Source: Hyphomicrobium_A sp963759735 (GTDB taxonomy: Bacteria > Pseudomonadota > Alphaproteobacteria > Rhizobiales > Hyphomicrobiaceae). Taken from it: 64,000 bases of DNA. The stretch is from NCBI GenBank assembly GCA_963759735.1, contig CAVXAF010000012.1:380454-444453 (forward strand). Direction: 5' to 3'. The first letter of the stretch is position 1. The number at the start of each line of letters is the position of its first letter. The position numbers and the translations under genes are program-made. Under the pieces are notes generated by a model, which was given only the letters and a program-made list of their open reading frames with translations, searched no databases and was not told the origin of the DNA. This document shows, in pieces, positions 26,293-33,189 of this stretch.

Positions 26293-26721
26293 TTACTCCT
26301 TCACCTGCAGGCCCATCGAACGGGCGGAGCCGGCGATCGTCTTGGCGGCAGCCTCGAGATCGTCCGTATTGAGATCCTTCAACTTCACCTTGGCGATGTC
26401 GCGTACCTGATCCATCGTCACCGAACCGGCGACGTCGCGACCGGTCTGCTTGGAGCCCGAAGTGATCTTCGCCGCTTTCTTCAGGAAGAACGAAGCCGGC
26501 GGAGTGCGCATCTCGAACGTGAAGGAGCGATCGGAAAAGACCGTGATCTTCACCGGGATGGGCGTGCCCTGCTCCATGTCCTTCGTCTTGGCGTTGAACG
26601 ACTTGCAGAACTCCATGATGTTGACGCCGCGCTGACCCAGCGCGGGTCCGATGGGCGGGGAGGGATTGGCCGCCCCCGCCGGCACCTGCAAGTTGATGTA
26701 ACCGTCAATTTTCTTTGCCAT
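26293..26721 (-). CDS. rplK: 50S ribosomal protein L11
   Basis: Protein of the GTPase-associated centre, needed for stringent-response RelA activation and the target region for thiostrepton. The 142 residues contain INLQVPAGAANPSPPIGPALGQRGVNIMEFCKSFNAKT and SGSKQTGRDVAGSVTMDQVRDIAKVKL. ATG at 26721. A 188 bp spacer separates it from nusG. Confidence 0.98.
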   Translation of the reverse strand: MAKKIDGYINLQVPAGAANPSPPIGPALGQRGVNIMEFCKSFNAKTKDMEQGTPIPVKITVFSDRSFTFEMRTPPASFFLKKAAKITSGSKQTGRDVAGSVTMDQVRDIAKVKLKDLNTDDLEAAAKTIAGSARSMGLQVKE

Positions 26722-26909
26722 GGTCTCCCCTTAGCACTTGACGGGAAGGGGCTTTCCTTCCCAGGGTTAGCGGTCTGACGGGCTTTACGGCCCTCCCGCG
26801 GATTTCCCGCGAGGAGGCCTGGTGAGAGGCTGTCCTTGCGGGGTTGATGGGCAGACGAGCGTCAGCGCGTCCACCTGAATTCGTCGAGCTCGTCATGAGC
26901 TCCGGGCGA

Positions 26910-27488
26910 TTAGCCCGGCACCTTCTCCACCTGACCGAACTCCAGTTCGACCGGTGTCGGACGTCCGAAGATCGACACGGCAACCTTGAGCCGCGAACGC
27001 TCTTCGTCGACCTCTTCCACGTGGCCCTGGAAGGAAGCGAACGGACCGTCCGCCACCTTCACCTGCTCGCCGACCTCGAAGGTGATCGAGGGCTTCGGGC
27101 GCTCCACGCCTTCCGTGACCTGGCGGAGGATGCGCATTGCCTCATCCTCCGAGATCGGCATCGGTTTATTTTCCGCGCCGAGAAACCCGGTGACCTTGGG
27201 CGTGTTCTTGATCAGCAGAAACGCCGGGTCCGTCATCTCCATCTTGACCAGCACGTAGCCGGGGAGGAACTTGCGTTCCGCCTGCACCTTGCGGCCGCGT
27301 TTGACCTCGACGACCTCTTCGGTCGGTACGAGGACTTCCTCGAACAGATGCTCGAGGCCCGCTGCCTTGGCGCGCTCGCGAATTGCGTCCGCGACCTTGC
27401 GCTCGAAGTTCGTGTAGGCGTGCACGATGTACCAGCGCTTCGCCGTTGCCGCTCGTTCAGGGCGCGTTTGCGCGACTTGGGTAGACAC
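26910..27488 (-). CDS. nusG: Transcription termination/antitermination protein NusG
   Basis: RNA polymerase-binding factor that suppresses pausing and links polymerase to Rho or to S10 on the ribosome. The 192 residues have the NGN domain (KRWYIVHAYTNFERKVADAIRERAK, FLPGYVLVKMEMTD) and the C-terminal KOW domain (FEVGEQVKVADGPFASFQGHVEEVD). A 12-residue hydrophilic leader precedes the core. It lies 17 bp after secE, the universal order. Confidence 0.97.
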   Translation of the reverse strand: MSTQVAQTRPERAATAKRWYIVHAYTNFERKVADAIRERAKAAGLEHLFEEVLVPTEEVVEVKRGRKVQAERKFLPGYVLVKMEMTDPAFLLIKNTPKVTGFLGAENKPMPISEDEAMRILRQVTEGVERPKPSITFEVGEQVKVADGPFASFQGHVEEVDEERSRLKVAVSIFGRPTPVELEFGQVEKVPG

Positions 27489-27505
27489 TCGTTCTCAGCT
27501 CCGAT

Positions 27506-27703
27506 TCAGCGGTTCGCGCCCAGCACAAGCTGGACGAGCCATCCGATCGCTTGATCCGTGAGTAGGAAGAACACCGAAGCAACGCTGACCATGATCAAAA
27601 CCATGAGGGTGGTAATCCACACCTCTTTCCAGGTTGGCCACGTGACCTTGGAGGTTTCCTGACGAACCTCCTGAATAAACTCGAGCGGATTGTATTTGGG
27701 CAT
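27506..27703 (-). CDS. secE: Preprotein translocase subunit SecE
   Basis: Clamp subunit of the SecYEG channel, short single-span form. The ATG at 27703 gives 65 residues (MPKYNPLEFIQEVRQETSKVTWPTWKEVW), followed by one membrane segment (TTLMVLIMVSVASVFFLLTDQ). A longer in-frame start at 27796 would run into the tRNA-Trp region and is rejected. It lies between tRNA-Trp and nusG. Confidence 0.95.
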   Translation of the reverse strand: MPKYNPLEFIQEVRQETSKVTWPTWKEVWITTLMVLIMVSVASVFFLLTDQAIGWLVQLVLGANR

Positions 27704-27802
27704 TAATTTGACTTTCCCGGGCACCATGCGACAACCTGACGCACCCCTGGCGCCGGTTGTTGGCACATCCGACGCCCTCGCCACGGATGCGACCATACGT
27801 TT

Positions 27803-27878
27803 TGGCAGGGGCGGAGGGTCTCGAACCCCCGACCTTCGGTTTTGGAGACCGACGCTCTACCAATTGAGCTACACCCCT
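27803..27878 (-). tRNA. tRNA-Trp (anticodon CCA)
   Basis: A complete 76-base cloverleaf on the minus strand. The acceptor arms AGGGGTG and CGCCCCT pair with one G-U. The D arm is GCTC...GAGC, the anticodon stem TCGGT/ACCGA carries anticodon CCA in loop CTCCAAA, and the T arm is GGGGGTTCGAGACCCTC. The 3' CCA is genome-encoded after discriminator G. It lies 99 bp upstream of secE, its usual alphaproteobacterial position. Confidence 0.97.
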
Positions 27879-27919
27879 TTTTCGCAGGGAAGCGCGCGCT
27901 TTCCACCGCGGGGGCGGCA

Positions 27920-27948
27920 TACTTAGCCGAACTTTCCCCCTTTGTCAC
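27920..27948 (-). promoter_or_regulatory. Possible promoter for tRNA-Trp and secE-nusG
   Basis: On the minus strand GTGACA (27948-27943), a 17-base spacer and TAAGTA (27925-27920) lie 41 bases before the tRNA-Trp 5' end. Spacing is ideal but both boxes deviate from consensus, so this is tentative. Confidence 0.4.
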
Positions 27949-27980
27949 TTGCTAGTGACGGATTTGTCTCCGCAGGAGAA

Positions 27981-28304
27981 TCAAGGCGCCGGCTCGATCA
28001 CCACGGCCGTTCCGTAAGCCAGCACTTCGGTGACGGCCGAAGCGATCTCGTTGGCGTCATAGCGCATGGCGAGCACCGCATTGGCGCCGAGGCGCTCAGC
28101 GTGCGCGATCAGCCGCTCGAAGGCCTCCTGGCGCGTCTGTTCCGCAAGCTTGCTATAGAGGGTGATATCACCACCAAAGAATATCTGGATGGCCGCACCG
28201 ATGTTGCCGACGACGCTGCGCGAGCGGACCGTCAGTCCGCGCGCCACACCGAGGTGCTTGATCACCCGGTACCCGGGCAGATCGTTGGTCGTCACCACCA
28301 GCAT
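27981..28304 (-). CDS. YbjQ/UPF0145 family protein
   Basis: Small cytosolic protein of 107 residues. It matches the YbjQ family over its length: TTNDLPGYRVIKHLGVARGLTVRSR, a central Gly-rich part (FFGGDITLYSKLAEQTRQEAFERLIAHAERLGANAVLAMRYD) and a C-terminal beta strand (EVLAYGTAVVIE). The family forms pentamers; its function is not established, though it is sometimes called heavy-metal-binding. It sits between tRNA-Gly and tRNA-Trp, where relatives often carry a tuf copy. Confidence 0.9.
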   Translation of the reverse strand: MLVVTTNDLPGYRVIKHLGVARGLTVRSRSVVGNIGAAIQIFFGGDITLYSKLAEQTRQEAFERLIAHAERLGANAVLAMRYDANEIASAVTEVLAYGTAVVIEPAP

Positions 28305-28356
28305 AGGCTGCTCCTCGTCGCCGACCGCAGGCGGCGGCGTCGCAATGGCAATGTAA

Positions 28357-28430
28357 TGGAGCGGGTGAAGGGAATCGAACCCTCGTATTCAGCTTGGAAG
28401 GCTGCTGCTCTACCATTGAGCTACACCCGC
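28357..28430 (-). tRNA. tRNA-Gly (anticodon TCC)
   Basis: A 74-base cloverleaf on the minus strand: acceptor GCGGGTG paired with CACCCGC, D arm GCTCAATGGTAGAGC, anticodon stem CAGCC/GGCTG-type with anticodon TCC in loop CTTCCAA, T arm GAGGGTTCGATTCCCTT. Discriminator T is followed by encoded CCA. The same isoacceptor (glyT) is found near tuf-secE in E. coli. Confidence 0.97.
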
Positions 28431-28526
28431 GAGGCCGCGTTTATTGGCGGTTTTTCCGGTCATCGCAACGAAAAATCACGCCGACTGACAACTTCGCGCC
28501 GCTCCAGACCGCAGAGTGCTCGCACG

Positions 28527-30023
28527 TCACACCCGCTTGCCGAGCTTGCGGCGGATGAAGCGGACCGGCGGCAGGTCCTTAAATGCCTTCTCGATCGACT
28601 TCATGCTTTTGTGCATGCGGACGGCGTGCTTGCGCGACCTCACTTGAAAGGCGAGCGTGCTGTCCATGCCGATGAAGCGACGTATGGTTTTTATATCGTT
28701 GATGTCCTTTTTCTTACTGCGCCGCGCCTTGAAACGCATCACGGCATCGAGCGTCAAAACCTTCATGCCGTCGTAATAGAAGTGGTTGACAGGGTCCAAC
28801 ACCAGCTCGAACGGATTGAGCCCGATGGACAGGTGATCCTCATTATGGATCGAGCAAACTTCGTCTTGCACGACAGGATCGTGTACGTGCGCGCACACAT
28901 AGTCGATGTCGTTGACTTCGCGCAGGCCAAACAACCCCATCACGGCGCCAGTATCGATGGCATAAAGATGCGCGCGCCCCGAGGCCTCGATGCGCTCGCG
29001 ATACACCGCCAGCTTGGCGGCCAGATCTGCGTCGCGCGATTGACGTCGATGGTTCATGAAGAAGAGCGAGTTGTCGTTGAGCAGTGTCTGCGCGCATCTT
29101 AGCGCTTCAGCGTAGCTGTCTGTGCTGTGGACGAGGCCCGCTCCGGTGCCGTCGCCGCTGAGCTTGCGCACTTCCGCCTTCAGCCGCACGCAATCGGGAT
29201 CGTCCTTCAGATGGATGACGAAGATGTGGAGTTCGCCCTTGTCGACGAAACGCTCGGCGCGGAACTTTTCGACCAAGCCGTCCTTCCACCAGTCATTGTG
29301 GCCATAGCAGAGCTTGATGATTTCGTTCACGCCCTGCTCGCTCAGCACGATGTTCTTTTCGTACACGATGTCGGCAAACTGCTGAACACCGGCTCGCACC
29401 GCCTTGAGTTGCTCAATTCCGCCCGGAAACACATATAGAATATGGCAGTTGCCCTTCATCTCCATGTATTTGAAGACGACGAAATCGATGTCCGTCTGCG
29501 GAAATCCGATCTTCTCGAGTTCTTTGTAGTCGCATCGGTTCTGGCGCTTGTCGCCGACCATCTCGATGGCGGCTATCTCGCTCTGCTGCATCGCGGCTGA
29601 GGCAAGCCGGTGCGCGCCGCCCAGCGCCATGCCCTCGGATATGGCGATAGCCTCGCGACCGAAGTCGAAGTGACCGCGCCGCATGGCGTCGACGATCTGG
29701 CAGAAATTGAAAAAGTAATCCTGGAAGCTGTGTTTCCGGCCATCCAGGTCGATGAAATAGCGCTCGTGCTTGCGCCCGCTCCGATACAGAAGCATCCAGT
29801 ACAGCCGCTGCCCGATATGCGAGGGCACGGAATAATTGAGGACGGAGTTGACGAAGATGCAGCGCACGACGATGTCCAGGCGCTCATGCGTCAATAACTT
29901 CAGCGCATCGATACGGACGATGTCGACCGTTTCTCCCGGCTTCGGCGCGTAGTGGTCGAGCACTTGCGGGTCGATATGCTTCTTGAGTTCCTCCGGGGTA
30001 TTGCTGATCGACACGGATGACAT
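28527..30023 (-). CDS. Unrecognised protein with ParB-like N-terminal and nucleotidyltransferase-like C-terminal parts
   Basis: The product has 498 residues from the ATG at 30023 (MSSVSISNTPEELKK), which has AAAGGA upstream; the longer open frame upstream lacks normal coding character. Residues around 30-50 (IVRIDALKLLTHERLDIVV) and 145-165 (EGMALGGAHRLASAAM) resemble the parameter-then-GAHR layout of ParB/sulfiredoxin-like domains. The C-terminal third (GLREVNDIDYVCAH, HNEDHLSIGLNPFELVLDP, FYYDGMKVLTLDAVMRFKARR, KDINDIKTI) resembles a nucleotidyltransferase-fold domain seen in some surface-glycan proteins. No signal peptide or membrane span. It is monocistronic after tRNA-Gly. The function is unknown and the glycan link is only a guess. 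Confidence 0.75.
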   Translation of the reverse strand: MSSVSISNTPEELKKHIDPQVLDHYAPKPGETVDIVRIDALKLLTHERLDIVVRCIFVNSVLNYSVPSHIGQRLYWMLLYRSGRKHERYFIDLDGRKHSFQDYFFNFCQIVDAMRRGHFDFGREAIAISEGMALGGAHRLASAAMQQSEIAAIEMVGDKRQNRCDYKELEKIGFPQTDIDFVVFKYMEMKGNCHILYVFPGGIEQLKAVRAGVQQFADIVYEKNIVLSEQGVNEIIKLCYGHNDWWKDGLVEKFRAERFVDKGELHIFVIHLKDDPDCVRLKAEVRKLSGDGTGAGLVHSTDSYAEALRCAQTLLNDNSLFFMNHRRQSRDADLAAKLAVYRERIEASGRAHLYAIDTGAVMGLFGLREVNDIDYVCAHVHDPVVQDEVCSIHNEDHLSIGLNPFELVLDPVNHFYYDGMKVLTLDAVMRFKARRSKKKDINDIKTIRRFIGMDSTLAFQVRSRKHAVRMHKSMKSIEKAFKDLPPVRFIRRKLGKRV

Positions 30024-30449
30024 ATCGGAGGGATTCCTTTTAACGGCGAACGGTGCGTCCAACGCGGCGACCTGCCGCGATGGCGGCAGACAACCGCCCG
30101 TGCCGCTCGCAGCCACGACAGCAGTTGAGGCGGGCCAGCCCGGGTCGCCGCCGTTTCGTGTTCTTGACCGTCCCTGCCCCCGCCATGAGCTAAAATGACG
30201 GCACAACCCGCGAGACGTCCACGGCAAAATGCTGCCGCCCCTTGCTAAGGTTACGGCCCGTGCCTCGGCAGCAGCTATGGGGGGCGGCTCCCGCCGGCAT
30301 CCCTGAGAACCGCGGGCTGCTGGGAGCCGGAGGCAGGCCACCGGCTTCGGCCGACACCGAATAAGGCGTCGCGAGCCGAGGCGCGGGGCCGTTGTGCGGC
30401 CACCCGCCTAACGGAATGGGCGGCGGAGCGTGCCGCACCGCATGGCCGA
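30024..30449. other. Gene-free spacer
   Basis: This 426 bp stretch lies between two minus-strand genes. I see no convincing ORF, tRNA or strong terminator, only GC-rich sequence with scattered short inverted repeats. It presumably holds the promoter of the gene starting at 30023. Confidence 0.6.
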
Positions 30450-30737
30450 TCAGTCGTCCTGCTTGTGCATGAGTTCAAGGCTGACGGGGTTGTAGAAGAG
30501 CTCGAACTTCTTGCCGTCCTTGTCCTTGGCGTAGACCTCGTAGCACGAGCCGTCGATCCTCGACTTGGTCACCGTGTAGCCGGCCGCCGTCGCTGTCGCC
30601 TCGGCTTCGGCCTGCGGCTTCCACTTCTCCTTCGGCTCGGGCGTACAGTTATCGAAGCCGTGGGCGAGGGCTGCGCCCGGCAAGATCGCGAATGCCAGCG
30701 CCATGATGGCTAATTTCGTCTCAATCGCAGAGTTCAA
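30450..30737 (-). CDS. Secreted PepSY-domain small protein
   Basis: A 95-residue exported protein. The only good start is TTG at 30737, because AGGAGGT sits five bases upstream. The result is MNSAIETKLAIMALAFAILPGAALAHG, a signal peptide with AxA-H cleavage near residue 25. The mature part (KWKPQAEAEATATAAGYTVTKSRIDGSCYEVYAKDKDGKKFELFYNPVSLELM) is one PepSY repeat with two cysteines (FDNC and GSC). PepSY proteins are periplasmic and often found beside metal or redox systems. It is divergent from the His-rich gene and metal efflux block. Confidence 0.8.
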   Translation of the reverse strand: MNSAIETKLAIMALAFAILPGAALAHGFDNCTPEPKEKWKPQAEAEATATAAGYTVTKSRIDGSCYEVYAKDKDGKKFELFYNPVSLELMHKQDD

Positions 30738-30900
30738 TGATACCTCCTGAGTACGAGCTGTCGCACGCGTTGCCTTGGCTGCGGCGTCCCCGCCCGTCAT
30801 AACAAGAACTTTGCAGTCAAAAAACGGCAGGCTCTGCTCGTAAATCTTGGTCACGCGCCCTGGACTTGACGCAGCCGCCACGGACGGCTTTGCTGAGGCC

Positions 30901-31290
30901 GTGAGCAAGCTTGTCAAATATTCCATGATTGCGGCGATGTTCGTGGTCGCCCTGCTGGGCGGCAGCGATCTGCCGATCCTGCATGCTCCACAGTTTGCCG
31001 AAGCGCATGCCTTTGCGCATGAGCACATGGACGCCAGCATCGGCCAACACGCCATTGGCGACCAGCACGTCCAAGCCGCACACGATCATGACCACACCCA
31101 GCCGCCAGGGTCCGATCACGGCTGCACGCACGTCCACGCCCATTGCTGCGCGTCGACCGCCATCCTCGCAACCGAGTTGTTCGCGCCACCAAATGCCGAG
31201 CCCGGACACATGCGTCTCGCTCGCAACGGCGCCCTTCCCTACGGGCAGCTTTCCTACCCGTTGCTGCGCCCACCACGACTGACGGCCTGA
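30901..31290 (+). CDS. His-rich small exported protein upstream of metal efflux genes
   Basis: From the GTG at 30901 it has 129 residues. It starts MSKLVKYSMIAAMFVVALLGG, a signal anchor or signal peptide, followed by a His/Asp-rich stretch (HAFAHEHMDASIGQH, HDHDHTQPP, DHGCTHVHAHCCAS). The C-terminal part is uncharacterised. A TTG at 30847 would give a longer form without clear ribosome-binding site. The histidine and cysteine clusters suggest metal binding in the periplasm. It is not a family I recognise and I infer a metal role from context. Confidence 0.6.
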   Translation: MSKLVKYSMIAAMFVVALLGGSDLPILHAPQFAEAHAFAHEHMDASIGQHAIGDQHVQAAHDHDHTQPPGSDHGCTHVHAHCCASTAILATELFAPPNAEPGHMRLARNGALPYGQLSYPLLRPPRLTA

Positions 31291-31448
31291 TCGAGGCGCG
31301 CCGCCTGCGCGGCGTTGTCTTCGCAGCTCAGCGCACCGACGCAGCAGTCGGGGCCGGCGCGTGTTCCGTGCGACCTTCCTAAAGGCACAGCACGACACCT
31401 CGCCGCAGCGCGCTGATCACGATGCTTCCACAAGCTCGGGACGCCGCC

Positions 31449-33182
31449 ATGACACGTTTTCTCGTTGTTGCCCTTTGCCTGTTTTGCTCTGTCAACCTTG
31501 TCGTCGCCCACGGCGATGACGACCACGCGCACGATGAAGCGCAGTCCGATGTGGGGGTTACAGCAGCTGCCCCACACCTGGAGATCACCACCGGCGAGTT
31601 GGAGCTGGTGGCGGTCGTCGCCGAGCGGAAGCTCACGATCTTCCTTGATCGTCAGGCGACGACGGAGCCCGTGGACGGCGCCAGTATCAAGCTGACCGCC
31701 GATGGCATCGCGGCCGGCACCGCCAAGCCCGCCGGCCCGGGCACCTACGAAGTCGCGGCACCTTGGGCCGACGAGCCGGGCGTCAAGCAGCTCGCGTTCG
31801 CCGTCACCGTCGACGGTGCGACGACCAATTTGGCGGGCGCCATGGAGGTTGCCGCGGCAGAGGCCACGCCATTGCCCGCAACGGCGGGGTGGGGGGAGTT
31901 GATCACCAACGCGCGCACCTGGCTGTTTGCCGGCGTCGCGGCGCTGTGCGGATTTGTCCTCGCCTTCGCCTTCCGCCCCGCAACCGTAGCGGTCACACCT
32001 GCCGAGCACCGCTCCGACGCAGACACGGCGGGGGCGACGACGACCCGCAAGAGCACTCCACCAACCGCGCTGCCGCTAATCCTTGTGGTCTCAGCCGTGG
32101 CCTATTTGCAGCCCGGCACGGCACGCGCCCACGAAGGGGAGGACCATACCCACGAGGAGACGGCTGTCGCCGTCGAGACGCTCGGCGCTACGCCGCGGCG
32201 CCTGCCAGATGGCGAAGTATTCCTTCCCAAACCAACACAGCGCTTGCTGCACGTGCGTACCATCACCACCGCCCGGCAGGCGACGCGCCAAAGCCGCGTG
32301 CTCATCGGCACGGTCGTGCCGGACCCCTCTTCGTTCGGACATGTTCAGGCGCCCATGGAGGGGCGCATCGAGCTGACGGGGCGCGGTGTCTCCAATGTCG
32401 GCCAGCGCGTCGAGGCCGGCGAGGTGCTCGCCTATCTTGCGCCGAGCATTCCCATCGCCGATCTCGGCACCATGCAGCAGCTTACCGCCGAGGTGGCCGG
32501 CAAGCTGAAGATCGCCGAGCAAAAGCTGGCCCGCCTGGAGCGTATTGCCGGCGTCGTCGCGCAGAAGGACATCGACGATACGCGCGCCGAACTTGATGCG
32601 CTGCGCGAGCAGCAGCGGGTGCTCGTCTCCAAAGACATCGAGCGCATACCGCTCAAGGCTCCGGTGAGCGGCATCATCTCGGTCGCCAACGTACGCGCCG
32701 GCCAGGTGGTGACGACGCGTGAAACCCTGTTTGAGATTGTCGACCCGCACCGGCTATGGATCGAGGCGATCAGCGGCGTCGAACACGGCGCACCCCACAT
32801 CGAGGCCGCCCACGCCGTCGATCCAGACGGCCACTCGATCAATCTGTCCTATCTCGGGCGCGCGCCATCGCTGCGCCAGCAGACCCAGCCGCTGCAGTTC
32901 AAGGTCGAAGAAACGCACGAGGGGCTGATCATCGGGTCAGCCGTTAAGGTGTACGTGCAGCAAGGCGAGCCCATAGAGGGGATCGTACTGCCGGACTCTG
33001 CCGTCGTGCGCGGCGACAACGGCCTGCCGCGGGTGTGGGCAAAGGAATCCCCGCAACGCTTCCGACCGTTGCCGGTGCGCGTGGCCCCACTCGATGGCGC
33101 GCACGTCGTCGTGCTTGGCGGCGTCGCGGCGGGAACTCGCATCGTCGTCGAGGGCGCCGAACTCATCAACCAGGTGCGGTGA
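31449..33182 (+). CDS. RND efflux periplasmic adaptor (CzcB/CusB-like) with His-rich N-terminal module
   Basis: Adaptor that bridges an inner-membrane RND pump to an outer-membrane channel. The ATG at 31449 gives 577 residues. Signal peptide MTRFLVVALCLFCSVNLVVAHG is followed by HGDDDHAHDE, a beta-rich domain (about 35-130), a membrane segment (TWLFAGVAALCGFVLAFAF, about 160-180), another hydrophobic stretch and HEGEDHTHEE. The classic adaptor follows: barrel-sandwich (VQAPMEGRIELTGRGVSNVGQRVEAGEVLAYL), helical hairpin, second lipoyl half (LKAPVSGIISVANVRAGQVV) and C-terminal beta domains. It lies 7 bp before the pump gene. No TolC-type gene is nearby. Confidence 0.9.
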   Translation: MTRFLVVALCLFCSVNLVVAHGDDDHAHDEAQSDVGVTAAAPHLEITTGELELVAVVAERKLTIFLDRQATTEPVDGASIKLTADGIAAGTAKPAGPGTYEVAAPWADEPGVKQLAFAVTVDGATTNLAGAMEVAAAEATPLPATAGWGELITNARTWLFAGVAALCGFVLAFAFRPATVAVTPAEHRSDADTAGATTTRKSTPPTALPLILVVSAVAYLQPGTARAHEGEDHTHEETAVAVETLGATPRRLPDGEVFLPKPTQRLLHVRTITTARQATRQSRVLIGTVVPDPSSFGHVQAPMEGRIELTGRGVSNVGQRVEAGEVLAYLAPSIPIADLGTMQQLTAEVAGKLKIAEQKLARLERIAGVVAQKDIDDTRAELDALREQQRVLVSKDIERIPLKAPVSGIISVANVRAGQVVTTRETLFEIVDPHRLWIEAISGVEHGAPHIEAAHAVDPDGHSINLSYLGRAPSLRQQTQPLQFKVEETHEGLIIGSAVKVYVQQGEPIEGIVLPDSAVVRGDNGLPRVWAKESPQRFRPLPVRVAPLDGAHVVVLGGVAAGTRIVVEGAELINQVR

Positions 33183-33189
33183 GGCAGCC

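Noticed and set aside
30024..30341. The upstream in-frame extension of the ParB-like protein (longer N-terminus)
   Set aside because: The extension is Arg/Pro/Gly-rich with no family character, and the ATG at 30023 has a good ribosome-binding site.
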